Origin: Selenomonas sp.
GTDB lineage: Bacteria > Bacillota_C > Negativicutes > Selenomonadales > Selenomonadaceae
Direction of reading: 5' to 3'
NCBI RefSeq assembly: GCF_024693525.1
Contig: NZ_JAILKR010000085.1
Span: 1-21,722 of the forward strand
DNA: 21,722 nt
Shown: in pieces, positions 6,986 through 15,052 of the stretch
Layout: each line of letters opens with the position of its first letter
Position numbering within the stretch: the stretch's first letter is position 1
Notes under the pieces: model-generated
Databases searched by the model: none
The model's input: the letters and a program-made list of their open reading frames with translations, nothing else
Told to the model about the DNA's origin: nothing
Position numbers and translations under genes: made by a program

Positions 6986-8218
6986 ATGGCATCTTATGCG
7001 TATGAAGCGCGGAATCGAAGCGGTGAACTATTTACAGGTAAAATAAAAGCCGCCTCGTTAAGAGAGGCGGCTCATCAGATTCGGGCAAAAGGATTATGGG
7101 TGGCAAGTTTGCGGGAGCTAGAGCCAGCAAGCTTGCCACCCGCTGAAGCAAGTTCCAAAAGCTCGTTTTTGACCATTTCGTCTCAGCCGTCTCGGCTGGA
7201 GGTGGTGCTTTTTTGCCGACAGCTGGCGGTGATGCTTTCGGCTGGGTTGCCGGTTCATGAGGCCTTGAAGGCGTTGTGTCAGCCGGATGGCAGAGGAGCT
7301 TATCAGCAGATGCTCAGCAGGCTGTTAACAGATGTCATACAGGGAAAGTCGCTACACGAGGCGCTACAGGGGGTCCCTAAGGTGTTTTCCACCCGTATCG
7401 TCAGTATGGTCAAGGCAGGAGAAGCTGCTGGCTCGCTGGATGTCATGTTCTTGCGGCTGGCAGATTTTCTGGAGAAATCCTTTGCGGCTCGGGAAAAGCT
7501 AAAGTCGGTGCTGTTATATCCCCTTATTTTGGGGGTGACAACTTTGCTGGCGCTGCTGGGCATAACCGTTTTTATTTTGCCGACCTTTGCTGCGATGCTA
7601 TCGGATTTTCGAGCGGAGCTGCCACTGCCGACGAAGCTCTTATTGGATTTTTCGGCGCTAATCCAGCAGGATGGCATGGTGGTTTTACTATGTATGGGGC
7701 TGTTGGTACTAGCGTCGGTGGCGGCCTGGCATCAGCCCGTCATCCGCTGTGTTCTTGATGCTTGGCGGCTTAGGATTCCGCTGTATGGGCGGCTCCTTTG
7801 TTATGCGGAGTGGCAGATGCTGCTGGGAACGCTTTCGGTGCTGCTGGCAAATGGAATATGTCTGCATGAGGCGTTGAAGCTGTTGCCAGAGGCAACGAAC
7901 AATCACTATTTGCGGGCGGTTGTCTCGTCGGCGTGTTCGGCGGTGGAGCGCGGAACGTCGCTATGGGATGCCTGGCACCGGTGTGAGGCCTTTCCCGAGG
8001 TGTTGGGGGAAATGGTCAGGGCCGGGGAAAAGTCTGGTGAGTTGGAAGGCATGTTGGAAAAAGGTGCTGGGCTTTGTGGGGTGATTGCGGAAAACGAATC
8101 GGCCCGGCTGCAATCGCTGGCAGAGCCGGCAGCGATTTTTATCGTGGGAGGATTGGTTTTCTTTTTTGCCCTGTCAGTGCTATTGCCACTGCTGGGGATG
8201 ATGGAAGCTCTGTCGTAA
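6986..8218 (+). CDS. pilC: PilC/GspF-family inner-membrane platform protein
   Basis: A 410-residue protein that forms the membrane platform on which PilB and PilT act. It opens with the family's YAYEARNRSGELFTGKI. It then has two T2SSF domains: FCRQLAVMLSAGLPVHEAL (from ~77) and the parallel YAEWQMLLGTLSVLLANGICLHEAL (from ~275). The closing motifs are MVKAGEAAGSLDVMFLRLA and MVRAGEKSGELEGMLEKGA. Membrane helices lie near 175-200, 228-248 and at the C-terminus (FIVGGLVFFFALSVLLPLLG). AGGAGG overlapping the end of pilT gives the start at 6986. No pilin, prepilin peptidase or PilM-Q genes follow; the next gene is on the other strand. Confidence 0.92.
   Translation: MASYAYEARNRSGELFTGKIKAASLREAAHQIRAKGLWVASLRELEPASLPPAEASSKSSFLTISSQPSRLEVVLFCRQLAVMLSAGLPVHEALKALCQPDGRGAYQQMLSRLLTDVIQGKSLHEALQGVPKVFSTRIVSMVKAGEAAGSLDVMFLRLADFLEKSFAAREKLKSVLLYPLILGVTTLLALLGITVFILPTFAAMLSDFRAELPLPTKLLLDFSALIQQDGMVVLLCMGLLVLASVAAWHQPVIRCVLDAWRLRIPLYGRLLCYAEWQMLLGTLSVLLANGICLHEALKLLPEATNNHYLRAVVSSACSAVERGTSLWDAWHRCEAFPEVLGEMVRAGEKSGELEGMLEKGAGLCGVIAENESARLQSLAEPAAIFIVGGLVFFFALSVLLPLLGMMEALS
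7048..7072 (-). other. Terminator-like hairpin inside the 5' end of pilC
   Basis: AGCCGCCTC (7048-7056) and GAGGCGGCT (7064-7072) form a perfect 9-bp GC-rich stem with a 7-nt loop about 20 codons into pilC. Read on the minus strand it is followed by TTTATTTT, as in an intrinsic terminator. It could stop antisense transcription or slow ribosomes; chance within coding sequence is possible. Confidence 0.45.
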
Positions 8219-8239
8219 GATGGAGCTTTTATTTTTTTT
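8205..8239 (+). terminator. Rho-independent terminator at the end of pilC
   Basis: AAGCTC (8205-8210) pairs with GAGCTT (8223-8228) across a 12-nt loop that holds the pilC stop. The stem can be extended by two G-U pairs. It is followed by TTTT-A-TTTTTTTT up to 8239. The T-rich tail covers the last codons of the convergent ttcA gene, so the two genes share this short junction. Confidence 0.7.
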
Positions 8240-9044
8240 CTTTGATGTGGTTGCCCATATAGCGGTAATAGGTTTCGCGCATTTCTTTCCGGCTTTGGGT
8301 TGCGGGCCAGAGCTGGTCTAAGGCACCTTGGCGCATACCCGCGGCGAGGTGGTCATAACAGTCGGGAATGGACTGGTCAAGTTTGGCGATGAGTTCTTTT
8401 ACCGTTTGACGGCTGGTGTTGCCATCGTGGGGGCAGGGATTCTTGACCGGGTCAAAGCCGTGGAATGCCTGGGCGTCGATGATTTCCTGTTCGCGGAAAT
8501 AAACGAGGGGCCGGATGACGGTGATATCGGTGCGGTCTAAATAGGTCACCGGCGTGAAGGTATGAAGCTGCCCAGAGTATAGGAGCCCCATAAAGAAGGT
8601 TTCCACAGCGTCGTCGTTATGATGGGCATAGGCGATTTTTTTGATGCCGTGTTCGTTGGCGTAGCGGTTCATGGCGCCGCGGCGGAAAAAAGCGCAGGTA
8701 AAGCAGGGGCTTTTGTAGCTGGTTTCGGCCATGGCTCCTTCGATATCCACATCGATGACCTCGTAGGGAATCTCGATTTCCTGCATGAATTTACGGGCTC
8801 GGTCGATATCAAAAAAAGCAGGTTGCCCCTTTTCGTCTTTAAACATCGGATTGATGGTCAAAGCGGACAGTTGGAATTTTTTATGTAAACGCTGCTGGAG
8901 GATTTTCATGGCATAGGCGAGAAAAATGCTGTCCTTGCCGCCTGAAATTCCCAGCAGGATGTGGTCGCCGTCCTGAATCATATCAAATTCAACAACGGCG
9001 CGTAACAGCTTGCTGAAATAGGATTGGGGAAGATTGATTTTCAT
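8229..9044 (-). CDS. ttcA: TtcA-family tRNA 2-thiocytidine biosynthesis protein
   Basis: A 271-residue PP-loop ATPase that would thiolate cytidine 32 of some tRNAs, using ATP to adenylate the base and a 4Fe-4S cluster. It has the PP-loop ISGGKDS (~33-39), the CFTC pair (Cys114, Cys117) followed by FFRRGAMNRYA, the HHNDDAVET motif, and a third cysteine in NPCPHDGNTSRQ (Cys204). This is the CxxC + C set that holds the TtcA cluster. ATG 9044 is chosen because AGAGGT lies just upstream. The frame opens further at a TTG (9077) with no Shine-Dalgarno. It is shorter than E. coli TtcA (~311 aa) but similar to Firmicutes relatives. It stands alone between convergent pilC and the divergent MFS gene. 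Confidence 0.88.
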   Translation of the reverse strand: MKINLPQSYFSKLLRAVVEFDMIQDGDHILLGISGGKDSIFLAYAMKILQQRLHKKFQLSALTINPMFKDEKGQPAFFDIDRARKFMQEIEIPYEVIDVDIEGAMAETSYKSPCFTCAFFRRGAMNRYANEHGIKKIAYAHHNDDAVETFFMGLLYSGQLHTFTPVTYLDRTDITVIRPLVYFREQEIIDAQAFHGFDPVKNPCPHDGNTSRQTVKELIAKLDQSIPDCYDHLAAGMRQGALDQLWPATQSRKEMRETYYRYMGNHIKEKK

Positions 9045-9060
9045 AGCTACCTCTTTTTCT

Positions 9061-9090
9061 TTGCTAAAACTGGACAATAGGTTTATTATA
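9061..9090. promoter_or_regulatory. Overlapping divergent promoters for ttcA and the MFS gene
   Basis: On the plus strand TTGCTA (9061-9066) is 17 bp from TATTAT (9084-9089), a fair sigma-70 match for the MFS gene. On the minus strand a perfect TATAAT (9090-9085) faces ttcA, with only a weak -35. The two -10 elements share the same bases, so firing of one should exclude the other. Confidence 0.5.
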
Positions 9091-9131
9091 ACGGAAAAGG
9101 GTTTTGATTAAAAGGAGGAACTTATCGTCGT

Positions 9132-10349
9132 ATGAGCAATCGTCATATATTAGCTGTTGTCATGATGGCTTCGTTTCTTACTCCTTTTTCCGGCAGTGCG
9201 TTGATTCTTTCGCTGCCTGGGATGGGGCGGGAGTTTCAAGTGGGGGCGGAAACTTTAAGCTGGGTGATTGAGATATATCTGATTACCTCGCTAGCCTTTT
9301 TGCTTCCCATGGGACGCGCCGCCGACCGTTGGGGCAAGGTGCTGGTATTTGAGCTGGGAAATTTCCTGTTTATGTTGTTCTCCTTTTTGCCGGTGCTGTT
9401 TGATTCCTTTGCCCTGCTATTGTTGGCTCGCGGGCTGCAGGGGCTGGGTTCCTCCATGATTTTTGCTACCAGCACCTCTATCCTGGCCGATGCGTATCCC
9501 GGGAAGAATCGCGGCAAGGCTATGGGCTGGATGGTTTCGGTGGTTTATGCCGGACTGTCCTTTGGGCCGGTGATTGGCGGTTTTATGAATGATGGCCTTG
9601 GCTGGCGGAGTTTGTTCTGGTTTATGGCCTTTTATGCGGGGCTGGTTTTGTTGGTGGCCCTTCGGGGGTTAGGGCCTAAAGGGCATCAGCCAAGAGCGCC
9701 GCAAGGGGCGATGCCGAAGATTTCCCTGCGGCTGTTTACCGAGAATCGGGAGTTTTCCCTGTCCTGTCTTACGGCGATGCTGAACTACAGTGCTACCTTT
9801 GCCATTAGTTTCCTGCTTTCCCTTTATTTGCAGAGTGTGCTAGGCATCAGTGCGAAAATGACGGGCTTTATTCTGCTGACGCAGCCAGTTATCATGATGG
9901 TGCTGTCCCCGCTGACGGGGGCCTTGTCCGACCATAAGCCAGCCTCGCTTTTATGCTCGATTGGCATGGGCCTCATCACTTTAGGGCTGCTTGTGCTGGC
10001 CGTGCTGGTGGGAAATCAGGCTTTGTGGCCGGTCATCCCCAGCATTATGGGCATTGGTGTCGGCTTTGCCTTTTTCGCTGCGCCCAATAATAATGCCATT
10101 ATGAGTTCGCTGCCTCGGGAGTATTACAATATGGCTTCTTCGCTGCTCAGTACCATGCGCATGAGTGGGCAGGTGTTGAGTATGGCGCTGGTGACGGTGA
10201 TTCTTTCCCTCAATTGGCCGGAGCTTTCGCCTGGGGAACTGCTTACTCGCAATATCGTGATTTCCTTTGGTTTCTTTTCGGTACTTTGCTTTGCCGGTGT
10301 CATACCGTCCCTGTTGCGTGGGAAATCGTCAAAAGGACTTTACAGGTGA
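9132..10349 (+). CDS. MFS drug-exporter-like transporter (EmrB/QacA-like)
   Basis: A 405-residue protein with about 12 hydrophobic helices. The motif between helices 2 and 3 is GRAADRWGKVLVFELG, a variant of MFS motif A. The helix 4-5 region RGLQGLGSSMIFATSTSILAD and the antiporter motif C-like VSVVYAGLSFGPVIGG with LGWRSLFWF are typical of proton-coupled drug exporters. The second half carries LSPLTGALSDHK. The substrate cannot be told from sequence. GGAGGAA lies 13 bases upstream of ATG 9132, a long spacing, but no closer in-frame start exists. The gene is divergent from ttcA, and the ktrB start follows after 47 bp, so it may head the run of transporters. Confidence 0.85.
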   Translation: MSNRHILAVVMMASFLTPFSGSALILSLPGMGREFQVGAETLSWVIEIYLITSLAFLLPMGRAADRWGKVLVFELGNFLFMLFSFLPVLFDSFALLLLARGLQGLGSSMIFATSTSILADAYPGKNRGKAMGWMVSVVYAGLSFGPVIGGFMNDGLGWRSLFWFMAFYAGLVLLVALRGLGPKGHQPRAPQGAMPKISLRLFTENREFSLSCLTAMLNYSATFAISFLLSLYLQSVLGISAKMTGFILLTQPVIMMVLSPLTGALSDHKPASLLCSIGMGLITLGLLVLAVLVGNQALWPVIPSIMGIGVGFAFFAAPNNNAIMSSLPREYYNMASSLLSTMRMSGQVLSMALVTVILSLNWPELSPGELLTRNIVISFGFFSVLCFAGVIPSLLRGKSSKGLYR

Positions 10350-10396
10350 GTAGTTGCGTAGTATCCTAAAGTGGTCTTTGTGGAAAGGGGATATAT

Positions 10397-11728
10397 ATGC
10401 GCTTATTTCGCTGGGGATACCAGTTATCGCCATTTCAGATTATCATGTTGAGCTTCCTGTTGTTGATTGCACTGGGAACCTTTGCACTGATGCTGCCGAT
10501 GGCAACAAAGAGCGGCCAGCCGGCTCCGTTTTTGACGGCGCTTTTTACCACCGTTTCGGCGGCTTGTGTGACCGGACTGACCTTGGAAAACACGGCCCTG
10601 TATTGGTCGGGGGTTGGTCAGTTCATTATTCTGCTGCTCATTCAGATTGGCGGCCTTGGGGTCGTGACAATGGCTGTGGCGATTGTCATGGCGTCAGGCC
10701 GCCGCATTGATTTGATGCAGCGCAGTACGATGCAGGAAGCCATCGCGGCGCCGCAGTTGGGCGGTATTGTCCGTATTTTGCGCTTTATTTTGAAGTTTAC
10801 GGTTTTTGTCGAGGGATTGGGAGCAGCGATCCTTCTCCCGGTTTTTGCCCGGGATTATGGATGGGCAGATGGTCTGTGGATGGCGTTTTTTCATTCTGTT
10901 TCGGCTTTTTGTAATGCGGGCTTTGACCTCATGGGAGAGCGTGGCGGCGGTTCGCTGATGGGCTATGCCGGAGACCCCTGGGTCAATCTGACGATAATGG
11001 GGCTCATCATAGCGGGGGGCCTGGGGTTCATAACTTGGGCGGATCTTCATTGGAATGGACTGCGCTTTTCCCGTTATCGCCTGCAGACGAAGATTATTCT
11101 GCTGATGACAGCTGGTCTTATTTTTATTCCAGCGATGCTGTTTTTCCTTTTGGAGTTTCAGGATTTCCCGGAAGAAATTCGTCTATTTCAGGCATTGTTT
11201 CAGTCGGTAACCGCCAGAACGGCTGGGTTTAACACGGTGGATATCAATCTGCTCAGTGAATCGGGACGGCTCATGCTGGTGGTGCTGATGCTAGTTGGTG
11301 GTGCTCCTGGGTCGACGGCTGGTGGTATCAAGGCTACGACCGCATTTGTGTTGTTGACCTCGGCTTTTGCTTCCTTGCGGCGCAAGCGGGATGTGACGTT
11401 TTTTTCCCGCCGCATTGCGGAAGAGACGAATCAGCAGGCCTTGACGATTTTTTTGATGTATTTGCTGCTCTTTGTGGGGAGCAGTTGGCTCATCAGCGTG
11501 TTGGATGGTTTTTCGATGGTGGATTGTATGGTGGAGACAGCTTCGGCCCTTGGCACTGTTGGGCTGTCCATCGGCTTGACGGAAAAACTATCGGCATTAT
11601 CCCAGCTGATTTTGATTCTACTGATGTATTTTGGGCGCGTTGGCGCGCTTACGATGATTTATGCGCTGAACAAGCGAAGTATTCCCGTTACGGGGCGTCT
11701 GCCCCAGGAGAAGATTACCGTCGGCTGA
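10397..11728 (+). CDS. ktrB: KtrB/TrkH-family potassium uptake channel subunit
   Basis: A 443-residue membrane protein made of four M1-P-M2 units. The pore-loop selectivity segments are visible in order: SAACVTGLTLENT, SAFCNAGFDLMG, TARTAGFNTVDI and SALGTVGLSIGLT. Each has the key glycine that lines the K+ filter. APGSTAGGIKATT and the C-terminal MYFGRVGALTMIYAL are also typical. The length fits KtrB better than TrkH (~480). It takes up K+ (often Na+-coupled) and needs the RCK ring protein KtrA, encoded 15 bp downstream. The AAAGGGG site before ATG 10397 supports the start. Confidence 0.93.
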   Translation: MRLFRWGYQLSPFQIIMLSFLLLIALGTFALMLPMATKSGQPAPFLTALFTTVSAACVTGLTLENTALYWSGVGQFIILLLIQIGGLGVVTMAVAIVMASGRRIDLMQRSTMQEAIAAPQLGGIVRILRFILKFTVFVEGLGAAILLPVFARDYGWADGLWMAFFHSVSAFCNAGFDLMGERGGGSLMGYAGDPWVNLTIMGLIIAGGLGFITWADLHWNGLRFSRYRLQTKIILLMTAGLIFIPAMLFFLLEFQDFPEEIRLFQALFQSVTARTAGFNTVDINLLSESGRLMLVVLMLVGGAPGSTAGGIKATTAFVLLTSAFASLRRKRDVTFFSRRIAEETNQQALTIFLMYLLLFVGSSWLISVLDGFSMVDCMVETASALGTVGLSIGLTEKLSALSQLILILLMYFGRVGALTMIYALNKRSIPVTGRLPQEKITVG

Positions 11729-11743
11729 CGGCAGGAGGTTCTC

Positions 11744-12394
11744 ATGAAAAAATCTGTATTACTGATTGGTCTTGGCCGTTATGGACGGCATGTGGCCCAG
11801 GAGCTTTACCAAATGAAGCACGATATCCTGGCTGTGGATAAGGATGAGGAGCGCGTCAATATGGTACTGCCCTATGTGACGAATGCCTTGATGGCCGACA
11901 GTACGAATAAAAGTTTTTTGGAATCCCTGGGAATCCGGGATTTTGATTTATGCATCGTGGCAATTGGCGATGATTTCCAGAGTTCGTTGGAGACAACCTC
12001 CTTACTCAAGGAATTGGGAGCTAAATATGTAGTCGCCCGTGCTTCCCGAGGCATTCATGAAAAATTCCTCTTGCGCAATGGTGCTGATGAGGCTGTTTAC
12101 CCGGAAAAGCAGTTGGCAAAGTGGACCGCTATTCGCTTTGGTTATGACCATATTCTCGACTATTTCCGGTTAAGCGACCGCTATGCTGTTTACGAATTGC
12201 CGATTCCTGAGGAGTGGAACGGCAAAACCTTGGGGGCGCTTCAGGTCCGCAAACATTATCATGTCAACGTTCTGGGAATCAAGAAAGCCGGTATTCTCGA
12301 TGTAGAGATAACGGCTGAGACCACAATGAACCAAGAAGACACAGTATTGGTAATCGGCAAGCGTAATGATTTGGAAAAATATTTCCATATTTAA
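11744..12394 (+). CDS. ktrA: KtrA/TrkA-family regulatory subunit with RCK domains
   Basis: A 216-residue cytoplasmic protein. The N-terminal RCK Rossmann domain shows VLLIGLGRYGRHVAQEL (GxGxxG at 9-14) and the acidic end of beta-2 ILAVDKDEERV, then TNALMADSTNKSFLESLG and DLCIVAIGDDFQSSLETT. The C-terminal part (from ~135: FRLSDRYAVYELPIPEEWNG then TLGALQVRKHYHVNVLGIK) is the TrkA_C domain. Members bind ATP/ADP or NAD(H) and gate KtrB. AGGAGG precedes ATG 11744. The stop codon touches the first ATG of the next gene. Confidence 0.93.
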   Translation: MKKSVLLIGLGRYGRHVAQELYQMKHDILAVDKDEERVNMVLPYVTNALMADSTNKSFLESLGIRDFDLCIVAIGDDFQSSLETTSLLKELGAKYVVARASRGIHEKFLLRNGADEAVYPEKQLAKWTAIRFGYDHILDYFRLSDRYAVYELPIPEEWNGKTLGALQVRKHYHVNVLGIKKAGILDVEITAETTMNQEDTVLVIGKRNDLEKYFHI

Positions 12395-12408
12395 TGAGAT
12401 GGTGGCAG

Positions 12409-13761
12409 ATGGAAAAGAATCTTACAACCGGCAGTGTAGTTCGCAATATTTTTGTCTTTGCCCTGCCGTTTTTCTTCTCGTATTTTTTGCAGACCCTCTA
12501 CGGGATGGCAGATCTCTTCATTATCGGTCAATTTGAAGGAGCAGCCAGTATAACGGCGGTTTCGGTGGGCAGTCAGGTCATGCACATGATTACGGTGATG
12601 CTGGTGGGGCTGGCCATGGGTACAACGGTAATGATTGCCCAGGCCGTTGGCGCGCGGAATAAGGCCAGCGTCAGGGCGTCGATTGGCAACACCATTACCC
12701 TGTTTTTGCTGGTGGCGGTGGTGCTGGCCGTGGTATTGGTCTTAGGCACGGAGCCCATCGCCCGCTGGATGTCGACGCCAGCGGAGGCAGTGCCGGGAAC
12801 TTGCCAGTATCTATTTGTTTGCTTTTTGGGAATTCCTTTGATTACGGTGTATAATATCATCAGTGCCATATTTCGCGGTCTGGGAGATGCCAAATCCCCT
12901 ATGTATTTTGTGGCAGTGGCCTGTGTGGGAAACATCCTGCTGGATTATCTCTTTATGGGATTTTGGCGGCTGGGGCCGGTGGGGGCAGCCTATGGCACCT
13001 TGATTGCCCAAGGTGTCAGTGTGGTGCTGGCCTTAGGTTATATTGCGCAGAAAAAAGCCATGACGATTGCCTGGTCTGATTTGCGGCCACGGCAAAAAGT
13101 CATGGGGCGGCTCCTGCGCATCGGCGTTCCCATTTCCCTGCAGGATGGGTTCATCCAGATTGCCTTTCTGGTCATTACCATCATTGCGAATATGCGTGGG
13201 CTCACCGATGCCGCAGCGGTTGGCATTGTGGAAAAATTCATCAGCTTTGTCTTTTTGGTGCCGTCCTCCATGCTGGCCACGGTTTCAGCGTTGGGGGCGC
13301 AGAATATCGGGGCAGGCAAGATGGTTCGTGCCCGCAAGACCCTTTGGTATGCCTTGGACAGCTGCCTTATCTTTGGGGTAGTGGTTTCTCTCTTGACCCA
13401 GTTCACAGCGGACAGAATCGTTGGCATTTTTACCCAGGAACCTGCTGTCATTGTGGCTGGAGCTTTGTATTTGCAAGGGTATATTTTTGACTGTATCTTT
13501 GCCGGGATACATTTTTCCTTTAGCGGTTTTTTCTGCGCTCTGGGACGGTCAGAGTTTTCCTTCCTGCATAATCTCATTGCCATCGTTACCGCCCGGATAC
13601 CTTTGGTTTGGCTGGCTTCCAACTGGTATCCCGATACCCTTTTCCCCATGGGGCTGGCCACTTGTGCCGGTTCGGTGGTATCGGTGGTCATTTGCCTGTT
13701 TTTCTTCTGGCGGCTAAAGGGCTGGGGAACCAAGCGCCATGCGTTTTCGTCATTAAAATAA
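12409..13761 (+). CDS. MATE-family multidrug/Na+ antiporter
   Basis: A protein of about 450 residues with 12 helices in two halves. The opening MEKNLTTGSVVRNIFVFALP is the usual MATE start, followed by LYGMADLFIIGQFEGAASITAVSVGSQVM and MGTTVMIAQAVGARN. The second half repeats the pattern (FVFLVPSSMLATVSALGAQNIGAG, ALYLQGYIFDCIFAG). ATG 12409 is preferred on family grounds. ATG 12394, which overlaps the ktrA stop by one base, would add five residues and is an alternative start. MATE pumps export cationic drugs or metabolites using Na+ or H+; the substrate is not predictable here. It is tightly coupled to the ktr genes. Confidence 0.9.
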   Translation: MEKNLTTGSVVRNIFVFALPFFFSYFLQTLYGMADLFIIGQFEGAASITAVSVGSQVMHMITVMLVGLAMGTTVMIAQAVGARNKASVRASIGNTITLFLLVAVVLAVVLVLGTEPIARWMSTPAEAVPGTCQYLFVCFLGIPLITVYNIISAIFRGLGDAKSPMYFVAVACVGNILLDYLFMGFWRLGPVGAAYGTLIAQGVSVVLALGYIAQKKAMTIAWSDLRPRQKVMGRLLRIGVPISLQDGFIQIAFLVITIIANMRGLTDAAAVGIVEKFISFVFLVPSSMLATVSALGAQNIGAGKMVRARKTLWYALDSCLIFGVVVSLLTQFTADRIVGIFTQEPAVIVAGALYLQGYIFDCIFAGIHFSFSGFFCALGRSEFSFLHNLIAIVTARIPLVWLASNWYPDTLFPMGLATCAGSVVSVVICLFFFWRLKGWGTKRHAFSSLK

Positions 13762-13779
13762 TAGATATAGGGGATAGAA

Positions 13780-14193
13780 ATGGTTAGAGAAATTGTAAAA
13801 GACGTGTTTTTCTTACAGCAAAAATCGGTTAAGGCAACAAAAGCAGATATTGCCGTGGCCCAAGACCTCCTGGATACGTTAGCCGCACATCGCGAAGGCT
13901 GTGTCGGCTTAGCGGCCAATATGATTGGCGAAGCCAAATGCATTATTGCTGTAAACCTGGGCGATAGGGACGTTGCGTTGTTAAATCCCGAGATTGTGAA
14001 GCATTCGGCTAAGTCCTACAAGACGACAGAGGGCTGTTTGTCGCTAACTGGGGAGCGGGAAACGGAGCGGTTTGAGACGATTGAAGTTAAATACCGGGAT
14101 ATGAACTTTGCCAAGCAGAAAGCAAAATTTAGCGGCTTTACGGCTCAGATTATCCAGCATGAAATCGACCATTGCCAGGGGATTTTGATTTAA
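13780..14193 (+). CDS. def: Peptide deformylase-like protein with altered motif 1
   Basis: A 137-residue protein with the deformylase metal motifs EGCLSL (Cys86) and QHEIDHC (His127, Glu128, His131). Peptide deformylase removes the N-formyl group from new proteins. Motif 1, normally G-x-G-hydrophobic-AAxQ, reads GLAANMIG here, so the catalytic glutamine position is Met48. The protein is also short (typical 150-190) and ends three residues after HCQG. A class of Firmicutes deformylase-like proteins shares the AANMIG form, so this may be a genuine variant with altered substrate or a secondary copy rather than the housekeeping enzyme. It starts 18 bp after the MATE gene with GGGGATAG upstream and is probably in the same operon. 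Confidence 0.85.
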   Translation: MVREIVKDVFFLQQKSVKATKADIAVAQDLLDTLAAHREGCVGLAANMIGEAKCIIAVNLGDRDVALLNPEIVKHSAKSYKTTEGCLSLTGERETERFETIEVKYRDMNFAKQKAKFSGFTAQIIQHEIDHCQGILI

Positions 14194-14284
14194 CCGGCAG
14201 GGGCAACTCTAGCAAAAATAGCTAAGTGGGAGTAGAAGCTTCGGATAAAGACGGCAGCATCGATAAAAGAAGGGAAGTAGACAT

Positions 14285-14968
14285 ATGAAAGCAATGGTAC
14301 TTAGCAGTGGCGGCGTGGATTCCACGACGGCTTTGGGGCTGGCAATAAAAAAATACGGCCGGGAAAATGTGATAGCTCTGTCCCTGTCCTATGGGCAGAA
14401 ACACGACAAAGAAATTGAAGCCGCGAAGGCGGTGGCGGCGCATTATGGCATTGAGCAGCTCTTTTTGGATCTCAGCAAGATTTTCCAGTACAGCAATTGC
14501 TCATTGTTAAAGCAGTCCGATGAAGAAATCCCGGAAGAGAGCTACGCCGAACAAATCAAGGAGACAAAGGGGGAGACACCGGTCAGCACTTATGTGCCTT
14601 TCCGCAACGGACTGTTCCTGTCAACGGCGGCCAGCATTGCCCTTAGCAAGGGCTGCAGCATCATTTATTATGGTGCCCATGCCGACGATGCGGCTGGCTT
14701 TGCATATCCTGATTGTTCACCGGTATTTAATGATGCCATGAATCAAGCTATATGGGAAGGATCGGGACATCAGTTGAAAATCGAAGCGCCCTTTGTGAAC
14801 ATCAATAAGGCCGAAGTCGTAAAAATCGGCCTGGAACTCGGCGTTCCCTATGAGCTGACCTGGTCCTGTTACGAGGGCGGCGAAAAGCCCTGCGGCAAAT
14901 GCGGCACTTGCATCGACCGCGCCGCCGCATTCCACGCCAACGGCGTCGAAGATCCAGCTAATTGCTGA
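14285..14968 (+). CDS. queC: 7-cyano-7-deazaguanine (preQ0) synthase QueC
   Basis: A 227-residue PP-loop enzyme that converts 7-carboxy-7-deazaguanine to preQ0 with ammonia and ATP in queuosine synthesis. Visible are the PP-loop LSSGGVDSTTAL (~6-17), the family motif ALSLSYGQKHDKEI, STYVPFRNGLFLS, GAHADDAAGFAYPDC, and the C-terminal zinc site (Cys195, Cys203, Cys206, Cys209 in CYEGGEKPCGKCGTC). AGAAGGGAAG upstream supports ATG 14285. No queD, queE or queF lies next to it. The 91 bp before it hold no clear preQ1 riboswitch. Confidence 0.93.
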   Translation: MKAMVLSSGGVDSTTALGLAIKKYGRENVIALSLSYGQKHDKEIEAAKAVAAHYGIEQLFLDLSKIFQYSNCSLLKQSDEEIPEESYAEQIKETKGETPVSTYVPFRNGLFLSTAASIALSKGCSIIYYGAHADDAAGFAYPDCSPVFNDAMNQAIWEGSGHQLKIEAPFVNINKAEVVKIGLELGVPYELTWSCYEGGEKPCGKCGTCIDRAAAFHANGVEDPANC

Positions 14969-14975
14969 GGGCACA

Positions 14976-14991
14976 GTTTGACATGTCAAAC
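14976..14991. promoter_or_regulatory. 16-bp perfect palindrome, putative operator
   Basis: GTTTGACATGTCAAAC is a perfect palindrome just after the queC stop. A similar site (TTGACAGGTCAA, 15003-15014) is centred 25 bp downstream and covers the -35 of the next promoter. The pair looks like two sites for one dimeric repressor. Which regulator family is unknown; a MarR- or GntR-type protein would fit the geometry. Confidence 0.55.
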
Positions 14992-15002
14992 AGGAAAAAG
15001 TC

Positions 15003-15032
15003 TTGACAGGTCAATTAGCTACCTGCTAAACT
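15003..15032 (+). promoter_or_regulatory. Promoter for the riboswitch-transporter transcript
   Basis: A consensus TTGACA (15003-15008) is followed after 18 bp by TAAACT (15027-15032). Transcription would start near 15039, some 14 bases before the first riboswitch stem. The -35 lies inside the near-palindrome TTGACAGGTCAA, so a bound repressor would block polymerase. Confidence 0.65.
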
Positions 15033-15052
15033 GAGCGTAACAAGTAAATATA

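Noticed and set aside
13038..13943. 301-codon minus-strand frame opposite the MATE gene
   Set aside because: It lies antisense to a clear MATE transporter and deformylase, and its translation shows no domain or membrane pattern of its own.
14194..14284. Possible preQ1 riboswitch before queC
   Set aside because: CTAGC and an A-rich stretch are present, but the compact pseudoknot with its pairing tail could not be drawn.
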